64,000 nucleotides of DNA from Asterochloris sp. CNOR1. Taxonomy: Eukaryota; Chlorophyta; Trebouxiophyceae; Trebouxiales; Trebouxiaceae. The notes beneath the pieces were generated by a model. The model did no database searches. It was not told where the DNA came from and saw only the letters and a program-made list of their open reading frames with translations. Position numbers and translations under genes: made by a program. The stretch is taken from positions 1,302,001-1,366,000 of the forward strand of contig OZ017762.1 of NCBI GenBank assembly GCA_963969365.1, read 5' to 3'. Of the stretch, positions 43,101-55,262 are shown one piece after another (within the stretch, counting starts at the first letter, position 1; every line of letters starts with the position of its first letter).

Positions 43101-43631
43101 GGTGGTAGGGCAGGTGGTTTGTTGGCAGGACTGCATCTGCTGTCATGAGCTAAGCATATTGCTAGGTGGTGCACCAACTGAGCTCCTTGCCTACCTCTGG
43201 TGCACATGTGGCAGCGTGGACTGCACCTGCTGCAGCGTGCACAGCCCAGGAGGGAAGCCCTGCTGGAAGGTGCTGGCTGCCTGGGCTGCATACTCCTGCC
43301 CCTGCTCAGCTGCCTTGTACGCGCACTCGCTGAGAATCAAGGCATTCAGCGTCATCTGCGCAGCGGCATCGCGGGTGACTGCCATGCCATCTTTATACAG
43401 ATTGGTCAAGTTTAGAGCCTCCGGCTGCCTGTGGACTCAAGCAGATCAGGCATGTATGAGTGCTCCATCAATAAGCTTGGCGTGCCCTACCTGCAGCTGT
43501 GTGCGTGAGGCAATGCCAAATGCATCAAGGAGCTCTTTTGGGACAAAATACTCTGCTGAAGATTCCTGGAGGGCTTGGGGATTCCTGCCCAAGGCACGTC
43601 TGGCAAGATCCACAAGATTGAGCCTCTGCAT
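37191..43631 (-). CDS. class 3 lipase (plant-type, with long C-terminal extension)
   Basis: This is a predicted acylglycerol or phospholipid hydrolase of the lipase_3 family. Supported exons are 43631-43491, 43424-43195, 43094-42950, 42308-42203, 41586-41398, 40883-40334, 39819-39752 (probable), 39072-38108 and 38015-37191. About 1070 residues are covered. Family marks are LILSECAYKAAEQ, CALMGTKVLRDILADAN, AHRGFLQRARSV, the nucleophile elbow GHSLGGAVALLCML with its catalytic Ser, ICFGTPAVGDAAL, and GDIVPRLLAAP with the likely catalytic Asp. A long Ala/Gln/Pro-rich part follows and then about 600 residues without a named domain; I recall plant class 3 lipases with a comparable extension. The stretch 39073-39751 is not resolved: an open block at about 39375-39440 (DQRSFMTRSDSERDKLNSLIG) is probably another exon, but its phases do not fit my joins. 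Substrate and location are unknown. Confidence 0.82.
41537..41754 (-). repeat. two echoes of the lipase nucleophile-elbow exon
   Basis: The start of the exon carrying GHSLGGAVALLCML (41537-41592) is followed upstream on the coding strand by two decayed copies. One at 41630-41676 would encode GHSLGSMVALLCML, keeping the catalytic Ser motif. One at 41718-41754 keeps the CTGCAG acceptor (CTGCAGGTCTCTCCCTGGGC) but has lost most of the coding part. Confidence 0.75.
42109..42261 (-). repeat. exon echo of lipase exon 4
   Basis: 42109-42166 repeats the end of exon 4 (42205-42261): ACA(G/A)GATGAGCGC, CCCC, GC and TTGCAGCAGC recur in order. The copy lies in the intron after the exon. Confidence 0.65.
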
Positions 43632-43857
43632 GGCATGCCTGTCCTATGCCCGTGCCTTATGTCCAAAGTCCATCCAGGTGCATAACTGCCTGCAAAGGTG
43701 GCGTCACAGCAGCTGTCGAAACGGTCAAAGGCCTGCTGGCACTTGCATTCTTGGCTGCACTCAAAAAGCAATAACATTCCAAACAAGCGATTGAAAGACG
43801 ATGTGGCCACCTAGCGTGGCATAAAATGCAATGACACTGCAGTAGAAAAGCTGCTGA

Positions 43858-45072
43858 TCACTTATGTGCTGCCTTATCAGCTTTTGACTGCTCTTTCCTC
43901 CTCAGGATCTCCTCCTCCTCTTCCTCAATCTACACAGAAAGCAGAGTTGGTCAAGACGGGAGCCTACATGGTGTTCTGTGGAAAGTGCGTGAGAGGAGCA
44001 CCTGCAAAGCATGTTTGTGCACTCCCAACTTGGGTCACAAGCCCTGCCCAGGGGAAGACTGCAACACAAGACACATGATTCAAGCAGGAGAAGCTGCCTT
44101 GGTAAGTGCCGCAGGCTTAAAGGAGGTGTTGCAGGAGGCCTGCATTGGTGCACGGCACTGCATTATGTCAGTGCTGCAGAGGCAGCAAGCTAAGTTAATG
44201 CATGGCAGGCCAGTGGCCCATGCTGAAGAGCGGGAGACCTCTCAGCTGCTGCCCTGTCTGCTGCATGCACCTCAGCCCTCTGACTCAGGGTGTACAGGCA
44301 GTCCAGGAGCACAGGTGGGGCATGAGCTGCCCAGGCCAGCTCCCTGCTTTTCATCATGTGAGCCTGGCTACAGGGTACCATGCATGAGACAGTCAGGCTA
44401 AGCTGCACCGCCTCTGTGCATGTAAAACACCACTGCTGCGTCAATGACACAAGAATAGAATTGGTGCATATTGCCAATCTGCAGTCATTGCTGCTGCCTC
44501 CAGAACAAGATCTAGTCCCCTGTGAAGCGACCCCTTGCTGCTGCCCAGCCACCTCCTGTCCTGCCAAAGTAACAGTTCTCCCTTGAGCTGAACAGCAGGC
44601 CACGCCTGACTGCTAACTGTTGCTGCCCCTGCTGAATTTAAATAAGCTGTGCAGCATGTGAGATAGTACAGCAGGCTGTACAGCATCATGTATCTCCACC
44701 TCTGCCTCCTTCTTGCCTTCTCTTTCAGCTGCAAATTGTGCTCAGTGCAATGCTTCATGTCCCAGTGCAGTGAGGCATCACCGCTGGCACCAGCTGGCAT
44801 GCTCCTATTACTGAATCATGCAGTCTTACCTCTGCGTCCTTTGACTGCTTTTTGCTCAGGTCCTCGCCTGCCTTCTTGCGCTCCAGGGAGGAGGGCTGTG
44901 TGTCAGGGTTGGGCCCTTCATTGAGGAGGACGCTCTCCTGAAGCAAGCATGTCAAGCTCACCATGGGACTGCAGTACGGCAAATGGCCTGATCTGAGGAA
45001 ATGCATTACACCTACCGCTGTCTTGGGGTCCTTCTCAATCTCCCCTTGGACCTTGGGATCGATCTGAACCAT
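43858..45072 (-). CDS. small highly charged protein, unknown function
   Basis: Three exons, 45072-45016, 44937-44830 and 43929-43858, all start and end in phase 0 and give 78 aa. It begins MVQIDPKVQGEIEKDPKTA, continues with a Lys/Asp/Glu-rich stretch (SLERKKAGEDLSKKQSKDAE), and ends with an acidic run (IEEEEEEILRRKEQ) followed by a basic tail. No hydrophobic segment is present. It is probably soluble and largely helical or disordered. Because every exon is symmetric, exon skipping would keep the frame. I do not recognise a family. Intron 2 is about 900 bases and shows nothing recognisable. Confidence 0.6.
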
Positions 45073-46154
45073 CTTGTGACGAGGTGTTTAAGGGAGGCAG
45101 TATTTGGTGAGGAGCTTGGATGGATAGGGCAGCAGCCAGTCTGACAGTGAGGGCCCCATGCAGTGGGGACATGAGACCTAACAAGCCTAGATGTCTGCAG
45201 CAGCATGCACCTGCCTGCAGGTATCTGCAGCTCCGATTCACAGATCCTTGACTGTGAGCGACATTGCATTGTGTTACTGGCTGTTGCTTCGCAGCCTGCT
45301 CAGCTGTTGGTGACAAGCTGAGTTGTTGTCAGGCTTCAGTGGGGACATTTCACCCCTGCAGCGCCAGCGTGACTCATGGCTGGCAACCCATGAGTGTCAG
45401 TTCAGCTGTAGTGCAGCTGGAGAAGAGCAGCTGACTTGCATTGGGCTGGTGGTGTGCATTGGGCTCTGCAACAGGAGCCACCCTGCTGATGAGGCCCACA
45501 TACCACAAGTGATTACGATGAAGGCCGTACCGTCAGTCTGGCCAATGATGTTGCTGCTTCTGACACAATAGCATGCATTTGAAGCCTGATGAAGCTCAGC
45601 TGCAGCCAGTCTCTCGCCAGGATTGACACATGCAATCCCGTCACTGTCCATTTGCTGCCACCTAAAATTGCTAACAGTACTTTGTGGCCCTGTCTCCGGG
45701 TCCTCCGCCAACTTAAACAGTGGCAGTGGCTGTAGCAACATCTGGCCAGTGCTTCTGGACAGGCCAGCACTTGATGGAAACAGTATGCTGGACTTCACTG
45801 TGTTAAAAATTCCTTTTGACTGCCAGCCATACTATCGACTTGTTCCAGGTTTACATCACGCTGTGCTGTACATTTCTTCACTCACTGCAAAGGTTGGCAG
45901 GCATATGTTGTTTGATCAAGTGGCCTGTTGAGGTGTGGTGTCACTCACAAAGGCAAGCTGCGTCAAAAAAGAGGTGTGGTAGAATGCACTGTGGAGCTGT
46001 GGACACAGGGGCAACAGAGCGAGCAGTTTGAAAGACTGGGGTGAGGCACGACAAGAAGTGCCAGCTGAAGCTCTCAGGAGCAGAAGCAAAAGTCTCCCTT
46101 GAGAAGTGTTCGGAGTCCAAAAAGGGGGAAGAGGGGGGGTGGGGGGGTGAGCTT
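45073..46154. other. intergenic, no supported gene
   Basis: This is the upstream flank of the small charged protein and the downstream flank of the sugar transporter. Minus-strand TGTAA at 45851-45855 is about 300 bases past the transporter stop. A run of G at about 46130-46147 lies just outside the transporter stop. Confidence 0.5.
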
Positions 46155-49100
46155 CTACATCTGGGTTGCCTCGCCCAGCTTGGGGTCAGGCACAGCGCCC
46201 AACTTGGGGTCGGCAACCTGCAGCAGGAGATTGGCTGGTTTGTGACCAGAGGCAGTGCTTCAGCTGACCCAGTCCTGAGGCCTGCACTTGTTGGGAGGCC
46301 TGCTTTCGAAGGCAATGCAGCAAGCAGATGCAGTGAAAGCAAGCGCAGGAGGGGAGGCACGGCGGCCGTTAAGCAGTGTGGAGTGAGTGCACACCTGTGT
46401 GGTGACAGGCCGGCCGCCAGTCAGCTCGGTGGCTCCCATGCCGGCGCCCAGGAGGTCGCCCTTGCGGAAGGCGATGCGCTGCTCAGGGGTCATGATCACG
46501 CGGGACCAGAACCAGTGCTTCCTGCAGGGCAAGGAAGGTCGCTGGTGCAGAAGGGGCTGCACCTGAGGTCTGCTGCGGGAAGCTGTGCAAGAGAGATACC
46601 TGGATTTTGCTGCAGGAAGCTGTGCAGAATGGACAAACTGCTGCAGCCATCTTCCAAAAGCGCATGAGCAGCCCTCACTATGATTGTGAGCCGGTGCAGC
46701 ACATCAAGCTGACAAGCAGAAGACGCGGCTTGGCCAGGGCATGTTGCTGCAGTACACAGTCAAAAATGCAAGGCTTCCAACAGCAGTATCTGCTGATGCA
46801 GCAGTGTGTGCTGCATGCAGCCCATCCTCTGCTGTTTCCAGACCACAAGCCTACCTCCACACAAAGCCCATCTCCTCCACTGGCACTCCCTTGGTCTCGG
46901 GCAGGAAGAACATGGCGTACAGGGTCATGACAGCCACCCAGAAGGCAAAGAAGATGTAGGTGCCAAACTCCAGGTGGCACAGCATGGTCAGGTAGACTTG
47001 GCCAATGACAAAGGAGAAAATGAAGTTGACAGAGGTGGTGATGGCCTGCAGAGCCAGGCAGCAGGGGTATTGAGTCCAAGGTGAGACGAAACAGGTGACG
47101 CAGGTCAGGGTGATGAACAATATGTGGCAGGCTGCATGATGCAGCCTGGGAAGGCATGAGGCGCAGGTACAGCAACCAACTGTGGTCTCGCACAGGAGCA
47201 ACAGATCTGGCGAGCCGGGAAATGTGGAGCAGGCTGCACTCTGCTGCACCTCAGGCCATGGTGTGCAGGCGCAGCAGCACACACAGCCATGCAGCGAGGC
47301 GGCATTATGAACAGTAAGCAACCGCAAGTGCTGGCTGCGGCCACCTCTGAATATATCTAACCTGGCCCAGGGATCGGGTCTCGATGTTGTGGAACTCTGA
47401 AGGCACCAGCCAGCCGAGGGGGCCCCATGACCAGGCAAAGCCCGCAGTGAAGAGGCACTCGAAAGCCAGGATGGCACCAGCAGGCCCACTGGGGATGTTG
47501 CCAGTGTGCTTGTTGAAGGAGGCCCCCATGACAGCGGCCACCACGACGAAGCAGATGAACATCTGAGTGCCACCCTCGAGGAAGAGAGCCTTGCGACCAA
47601 TCCTGCACGTGGGGCAGCAGTGATGAGCTGGGGGCTGACAGGCTGGGGCTCACACAAGCAGGCAGCGCAGTGGGGGACAGCTTGAGCAGGTCTGTCCCGC
47701 TCTGTGCACATGGGCTTTAGTAAGATTGTTTTTACAAATGGCTTGTCAGCGCGGAGCAGCATTAGTCGATGGCAATCTGCCACTGTGCACCGCAAGGGCA
47801 CTCCAAGCAGGAGCATGCAGCACAACCGCCAAGTGCCCCACCTGTCAACCAGCACGATGGCTGCAATGGTGGACCCCACGTTGACAGCACCAATGATGGC
47901 TGTGTTGAGCAGGGCGGAGTTCTGGCCAGCGCCCAGCACCACAAAGAGCTGGCTGGCATAGAACATGATGGTGTTGATGCCGGTGAACTGCTGGAAGAAG
48001 GGGATCAGGACTGCAAGGGCAGGGGCAGGCAGGGGGTCAGCAGCAGAGCGCATCATGTGGGGAGTGGATGGCGGCTGGGGCTTGGCAGGGTTCCATGCCA
48101 GAGCAGGCAGTGTCTGCCAGTCAGCAAGGTCTGTTGCTGGTGCTGACCAGAAGGAGAGCGGCTGGTGCAAGACGAAGCACAGCCAATCAACTTATTGGCA
48201 GGTGCTCTGCATGAGCCCCAGTGCACAGACATGACAAGACTGGGTCCACCGGCAATATTGACACAAGGCAATTTTGCTCTCACCTGAGCCGACCAGGACA
48301 GGACGGTACTTCTGTGTGAACAGCACCTTCCACTTGCCGGCCAAGGCGTGGGAGATGTCGCAGGCCTCCAGGATGTCATCGTACTCGGCATCCACGTTGG
48401 GGGTGCCACGCACCTTCTCTAGGACCTGCAGGGCATGGTTTTGTTTGAAGTGGTGAGTGAATGCATGTTGAATAGGTCATCTGGATGGGCAGTGTGCAGG
48501 GCAAGAGGTGGAACTCAGCGTGGGAAAGGCTTACATTAGGCATTTCACATGTGCTCTACAGGATGCAGAGGTGCGACTTCCTTTCGTCATAAACAATGCA
48601 CCTCATGGCAGGCGGTCCTGCATAGGCCAGGCACACAGCAGCAGAACAGGTCCTCCACCCACCTGGCGAGCCTTCTTGGTGTGGCCACGGTGGGCCAGGG
48701 AGTTGGGGGTGTCGGGCAGCAGCAGGGAGCCCAGGAAGAGGATGAGGGCGGGGACGATGGCCAAGCCCACGGACAGCCTCCAGCCGTGGGGGTGCATGTG
48801 CTGGGTGCCATAGTTGATCCACTGTGCAACCCAGATACCTGCAGGACAGGGGAGGCACGGCAGGTTGAGCGATGCTAACAGCACCACACCAAGCAGAAAG
48901 TATCAGGACTGGCAGTGTAACCTGGGCCCACAGGGCCGCCATGCCAAGCAAATCGTGCACAAGCAGGGTGGGCACAAAGTGCCCTGCACATCGTGCACAA
49001 GCAATGTGGAGAGAGCAGGGCTGCCAGGCTGCTAAGCTCAACTTAGCTGTGGCCATGAAGCCCTAGTGCAGCTCTGAGCCCGGAACCAGGTAACTCACCA

Positions 49101-50887
49101 ATGGTGGTGGCCATCTGGAACATGATGTTGAGGGTTCCACGCACATGGGGAGGGGCAATCTCAGACAGGTACAGGGGGACTGCCTGGTTAGCAAAGCCCA
49201 CACCCCAGCCCAGCATGACACGACCGATGACCAACATGGCCAGGTCCTGCAGCACAGAAGGGGCTGGGAAGTCAACACAAAAGTGCTGCCTCACAACTGC
49301 AAAGGGTGGCAGGGTGTCGTGGCTAGCCAACAACGTCTGCACTGCACGGCTTGGTGGTATCAAAGTGGCCAGCAGCAGCACGTGATTACCATCATGTGTC
49401 CCAGCCACATCAGTGCTTCCACACAGCTGCGCAGGCAGGGGTTGGCTGGCTAAGTAGAAGGACTGTCAGCACCATCCAGCCAAAGCCACATGCCCCACCT
49501 GGGCGAAGGCGCAGAGGATGGCTCCAATGCAGAAGGCGGCCCCTCCAATGAGCATGGTGATCTTGCGGCCCTTGCGCTTGTTGACAATACCAGCGAGGAT
49601 GGAGAAGAAGGCACCTGCAGGGGCCAGGCGGGAGGAGTCAGTGGGGAGGACACAGCAGCAGCCTTCAAAGCTAATGAGCACGGCAGCAGTGGCTGGGTAT
49701 GCGTGGCAGGGCCCACTGATGCCAGCCGAGGAGGTCATCAAAGTGGCTAGGCACATGCTGCAGGGCCCAGTAATGTCAAACCCTTGAACAGGTGCTGGTG
49801 GGCATGCAGGCAAACAAGTGGCAGGGGCCACCAGCGCTATCAGCAGCACCCTCATGGCAGCTTTCAGGTAGGACAGAGGGCACCTTTATCAGATTCAGCG
49901 CTGCTCAGCTCAGGTTGACCAACTTCAGATTCTACAAGTCTGCAGGACATGCTGTGTGCAAGCCCAACTGCCAGACCAGCTCAGCATGCCACCAGACCCA
50001 ACTCTGGCGCCTTGTACTGGCTAAAGCATGTAGCCTCACCAGACAGGAAGAGGGTAGAGGTGAAGGCAGACAGCTTCTGGCTGTCAAAGCTGCAGTAGGG
50101 GTCAACGCTCTTGGTCTGCTGGGCCCGCAGCACGTCAGGGAAAAACTTCTCAAGGAAGTCTGGCATGGCTGTGACGCCACCGGTGACACCCTGCAGCCGT
50201 TGCAACGAGGGTGTGAGTGGCCAGCATGCAGAGCAAGTATAGACGCAGCAGACGCGGCAACCTTGGGCATTCCAAGCCCAGACTGCACGGTTATGCAGCC
50301 CACATGCCAGGAGGGCCACCAGTCAGTCAAATTACTCACCAAGTCATAGCCAAAGAGGAGTCCTCCAGATGATGCAATCAAGGCCACGATGATGACATAA
50401 AAGGTTGTCTGCAGGCAGCACGCACAGTTGCTCAGAGACTCTGACCCAAACTCAAATGAGTGTGCAAAACAAGGGTGCAGGCAGCAGGTGGCCTCAAGCT
50501 GTCAGCTGGACCAACAACACTTGCTGGGTCTGGACTGACAACTTGCTGGACAGTGAGCTTGGCAGCATGGCAGTCAGGCGGAGCGCTGACAGCAGTGACC
50601 TGCAGGCTGCAATGTAACAAGTTTGCTAGCATGGCAGTTGCAGGCTCACCTTTGCCTCATACTGGGCTGCCCTCCCCCCTGCAGCATGGCCAAGCAGGGT
50701 GACCACTTTGGCTTTGTCATGGGTTGCCCATGACCACTGTTGGCTGTCAACAGCATAGCAGGCCCCACGGGTTGCTGAGAAGCGGCCCAACACCGAGTTT
50801 CTTGACATTGTCTCAACAGCAGATTTTTGGCACATGACAACTAAAGTTCTGCTTGCCTGTGTTGGCCACTACCAAGCCCCCTGCCAT
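46155..50887 (-). CDS. sugar/H+ symporter of the Chlorella HUP / plant STP family
   Basis: This is a plasma-membrane hexose-proton symporter of the major facilitator superfamily. Thirteen exons sum to 1653 bases (550 aa): 50887-50857, 50678-50650, 50408-50340, 50190-50040, 49614-49499, 49246-49099, 48838-48663, 48425-48284, 48010-47842, 47602-47362, 47045-46855, 46521-46395 and 46217-46155. The N-terminus is [20 protein letters not shown], then [17 protein letters not shown] in helix 1. Others are [11 protein letters not shown] in the long first loop, [50 protein letters not shown] and [12 protein letters not shown]; all are STP/HUP marks. Twelve helices are expected. Intron 1 has a GC donor (ACAG|GCAAGC). 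The last exon encodes two DPKLG units. Which sugar it carries cannot be told from sequence. Confidence 0.95.
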
Positions 50888-52818
50888 GTCTGCTGCTGGA
50901 AGTGGCTGACTGGGGGGCTGAGTGGTGCAGGTGGTTGGATCAGATGATGAAGTCCGAGCCGAGAGGGCAAGGGCCGCGGTAAATGCTGCTGTGGCTGCCG
51001 GAGGCCTGGCTGATGTTGACCAGAGGTTGTCGTCCGAAAGGTGAGCGGTGAAAGTGAGATGTGCGCCGTTCCTTGTGCCGCAGTCAACCCTGCTTTTTCA
51101 TATTTATAGCAGTTAATCTTCTCAGACTGAGTAAGCTCAATCCTGAGCTGACTCATACACCATTCGTGTGCACACTTTATGCACACGAACATGAGGCAAA
51201 CAGTGTGCCCCATTGCAGGGGAGCAAGTGTGCAATTGATGGGCAGCTGCAGATAGAGTTTTCGTTGTGTGCAACAAGTGTGTGAATAGTGTGCAATAAGT
51301 GTGTGCGCTTGTGAAAGTGTGCTTCATTGTGTGTCAAACTGGCTAGGAGCCAGCAGCATGCACATGCCATGCATGGCAGCTAGCAGGGCTGCAGGCATCT
51401 GGAACAGGGAACATAAGAGACTGTCATCATAGGCTAGCGAGTTTTGATGTATAGACTGCTGACATTGCTCGGTCCAACAGCTGCTTCTGCATCTGAAAAG
51501 ACGCCACGAGGATCCGTGCGCATGCGCCTAGGTATACATTGATTGCACTTAGGGGGTGGGGCTGCCTGCAGTGCAAGAGGCACCGTTGCATGTTGCTACA
51601 TATGTTCAGACATTGCGCGCTGCCAGGTTCACGACATGCAAGAGGTCCAGGGTTGCCTTGACCATGCACAACAGGTGTAGGGTTGCTAACTCTCACAGTG
51701 CAGCACATACAGCCCAAGCGCTGGCGCACAGTGCTGTACAGGAGGGATACACTGATGGGCAGCACTGCAAGCTCTGGCAGAAATTCAAACCAACATCCCA
51801 CCTTGCGGCCATGCAATAAGGGGCCCTCTGCCTCACTTGCATTGAGGCTCATTGCTGCCTTGTCAAATTTTGTGCTACACTGCCCTGCCGCAGGCAGAGG
51901 GCTCAGCTTTCTACGACAGACAGATGTGGGGCATTGTGAAGGCAGTACACCACATGCAGCAAACCACACCTGCAGGCAGTCTGGACACCAAGGGCTTCCA
52001 GATATAGGAGTAGCCGCCGGGTAGACAGCTGCTGTGGCATCGACAGCCCCATGATGGCGGTCACACGTCCCTACAAGGCAGTCAAACTTGTTGTTAAGCA
52101 GGGCTGAAGCAAGGCAGAGAGCTCACATGTACAGGCTCACCTTATAAACATTTCAGATTGAAAACATCTGCCCTCATGATGAATCACTTGAGCAGGGCTC
52201 TGACTGGTGTGCTGCATGAACGTGTGGTGGAGTGCATCCCTATGAATGGTTCTCTGTGACCAGGCAGCTGTTTGACTGTCCAGACAAAGGTGTGTGCTGC
52301 AGCATGGCAGGCTTGGCAGTGGTCACAGCTGCAGTCTGCTGGAGCTGTGCACTGCACCATGCCGCTATGCTGCAAGGGGCTTGGCGAGCATGAAGGACTG
52401 TTGAGGGTAAGACGTGAATGATGACAGCAAGAAGATAGTGTACGACCCTATCTGACACATGCAACCCTGCCGCCTGGTTTACAGTCAACGTCTCGGGTTA
52501 TGCCGCGTGTACAGGTGAAGCTCGGCTGCTTGCTGCATCAAACAAGCTTCATTGTCACTCCCTGCATCTCTCACAGCGGTCTGCCGATGCTGCACTGAAC
52601 CGGTGATCTTTGAACGACACCCCTTGTTCTGCACAGCAACGTCCAGAGCGGCATCCTCCAGCTTGTATGTGACAAGTCGTAACTGATGCATCTGGGGGCA
52701 GAGGACTAGCCCATCCCTACTTGCTCTGCCAGCTGATCTGTGCCTGATCCTGGTTGAGCATGACATGCACTGGCACAGTCTGATCACTGTGGCGTCTCAA
52801 GCCCGCCCTTGCCTGCAG
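50888..52818. other. upstream of the sugar transporter; no supported gene
   Basis: This contains the transporter promoter. A short GT-rich tandem stretch (units like AGTGTGTG and GTGCAATAAG) lies at about 51263-51325. Open frames on both strands are short and show no family features. Exons leading into the twelve-block array, if it is transcribed on plus, would have to lie near its right end. Confidence 0.45.
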
Positions 52819-55262
52819 GCTGGCACCACATTCACAGAGCTTCCCATGCCCACTCCCGAGGGCCTGCGCCAGGTGAGCTTTGCAGGGAGAGGCACTGATC
52901 TTTGCTGTTGGGCACCTGGCTCCCAGTCTGCGCTGCAGCCCACTGCTGGCTGGAGGCTGGACGGCTGCAGCCGCTGTGACTCTGCTCCAGTGAACACCAT
53001 ACCCCGTTGCCTGCAGGCTGGTGCCTCATTGACAGCGTGCACCATGCCCATTCCCAATGGCCTGCAGCAGGTGAGCTTTGCAGGGAGAGGCACTGGTCTT
53101 TGCTGTTGTTGCACCTGGCGCCCAGTCTGCGCTGCAGCCCACTGCTGGCTGGAGGCTGGACGGCTGCAGCCGTTGTGACTGTGCTCCAGTGAACACCATG
53201 CCCCGTTGCCTGTAGGCTGGTGCCTCATTGACAGCGCGCACCATGCCCATTCCCAATGGCCTGCAGCAGGTGAGCTTTGCAGGGAGAGGCACTGGTCTTT
53301 GCTGCTGGGCACCTGGCGCCCAGTCTGCGCTGCAGCCCACTGCTGGCTGGAGGTTGGTCGGCTGCAGCCATCATGAATGTGCTCGAGTGGACACCATGAC
53401 CCGCTGCCTGCAGGCTGACACCGCATTCACAGCGCGCACCATGCCCATTCGCAAGAGCCTGCGCCAGGTGAACTTTGCGACAAGGGCACCGATCGTCACT
53501 GTTTGGCACCTGGCTCCCAGTCTGCGCTGCAACCCACTGCTGGCCGGAGATTGGACGGCTGCAGCCGCTGTGAACGTGCTCAACTGGACATCATGACCCG
53601 CTGCCTGCAGGCTGGCAGACTCCTCACAGAGCTTCCAATGCCCACTCCTGAGGGCCCGTGCCAGGTGAACTTTGCAACGAGGGGCACCAGGCTTTGCTGT
53701 TTGCCACCTGGCTCCTAGTCTGCGCTGCAGCCCACTGCCGACTGGAGGCTGGTCGGCTGTGCTTGGTCTCGCTATGTGCCCCTCCACAGCTGCAGCCGTT
53801 GTGAATGTGCTCGAGTGGACGCCATGACTCGTTGCCTGCAGGCTGGCAGACTCCTCAAAGAGCTTCCAATGCCCACTCCTGAGGGCCTGTGCCAGGTGAA
53901 CTTTGCAGCGAGGGGCACCAGGCTTTGCTGTTTGGCACCTGGCTCCCAGTCTGCACTGCAGCTGACTGCTGGCTGGAGGCTGGTCGGTTGCAGCCGTTGT
54001 GGATTTGCTTGAGTGGACACCATAGCGCGCTGCCTGCAGGCTGACACCACATTCAAAGCGCGTACCATGCCCATTCCCAAGAGCCTGCGCCAGGTGACCT
54101 TTGCGACAGGGGCACCGATCTTTGCTGTTTGACAACTGGCTCCCAGTCTGCGCTGCAGCCCACTGCCGATTGGAGGCTGGTCGGCTGTGCTTGGTCTCGC
54201 TATGTGCACCTCCACAGCTGCAGCCGTTGTGAATGTGCTCGAGTGGACACCATGATTCGTTGCCTGCAGGCTGGCAGACTCCTCACAGAGCTTCCAATGC
54301 CCACTCCTGAGGGCCTGTGCCAGGTGAACTTTGCAGCGAGGGGCACCAGGCTTTGCTGTTTGGCACCTGGCTCCCAGTCTGCGCTGCAGCCGTCTGCCGA
54401 CTGGAGGCTGGTCGGCTGTGCTTGGTCTCGCTATGTGCCCCTCCACAGCTGCAGCCGTTGTGAATGTGCTTGAGTGGACACCATAGCCCGCTGCCTGCAG
54501 GCTGACACCACATTCAAAGCGCGCACCATGCCCATTCCCAAGAGCCTGCGCCAGGTGACCTTTGCGACAGGGGCACCAATCTTTGCTGTTTGGCACCTGG
54601 CTCCCGGTCTGCGCTGCAGCTCACTGCTGGCTGGAGGCTGGTCGGCTGAACTTGGTCTCGCTATACATATGTGCACCTCCACAGCTGCAGCCGTTGTGAA
54701 TGTGCTTGAGTGGACACCACAGCCCGCTGCCTGCAGGCTAACACCACATTCAAAGCGCGCACCATGCCCATTCCCAAGAGCCTGCGCCAGGTGACCTTTG
54801 CGACAGGGGCACCAATCTTTGCTGTTTGGCACCTGGCTCCCGGTCTGCGCTGCAGCTCACTGCTGGCTGGAGGCTGGTCGGCTGAACTTGGTCTCGCTAT
54901 ACATATGTGCACCTCCACAGCTGCAGCCGTTGTGAATGTGCTTGAGTGGACACCACAGCCCGCTGCCTGCAGGCTGACACCACATTCAAAGCGCGCACCA
55001 TGCCCATTCCCAAGAGCCTGCGCCAGGTGACCTTTGCGACAGGGGCACCAATCTTTGCTGTTTGGCTCCTGGCTCCCGGTCTGCGCTGCAGCTCACTGCT
55101 GGCTGGAGGCTGGTCGGCTGAACTTGGTCTCGCTATACATATGTGCACCTCCACAGCTGCAGCCGTCGTGAATGTTCTCGAGTGGACACCATGACCCGCT
55201 ACCTGCAGGCTGGCAGACCCCTCACAGAGCTTCCCATGCCCACTCCCGAGGGCCCGTGCCAG
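52819..55262 (+). repeat. tandem array of twelve exon-like 54-base blocks
   Basis: Twelve blocks of exactly 54 bases start at 52819, 53017, 53216, 53414, 53611, 53842, 54040, 54270, 54501, 54737, 54973 and 55209. Spacing is 197-199, 230-231 or 236 bases. Each is preceded by CTGCAG (CTGTAG once) and followed by GT (GTGAGC, GTGAAC or GTGACC; GTTAAC in the last). Each block is open for 18 codons from its first base, so each would be a phase 0-0 exon. Two peptide types occur: AGRLLTELPMPTPEGLCQ-like (blocks 1, 5, 6, 8, 12) and ADTTFKARTMPIPKSLRQ-like (2, 3, 4, 7, 9, 10, 11). Blocks 9-11 with spacers are nearly identical, so the array is still growing or being homogenised. Whether it is expressed is unknown. 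The minus strand also has long open frames here, in different frames from each other. Confidence 0.85.

Noticed and set aside
53371-54596. Two long minus-strand frames (254 and 274 codons) across the tandem array
   Set aside because: They overlap in different frames and exist because the repeat unit lacks stops; changes in unit length shift the frame between copies.
54474-55030. Repeated plus-strand 106-codon frames inside the array
   Set aside because: They read through the spacer of the 236-base unit. The 54-base block with splice-like ends is the better explanation.
52819-55262. CRISPR array
   Set aside because: Repeat and spacer are both conserved and similar between units, the unit is about 200-236 bases, and the context is an intron-rich nuclear genome.
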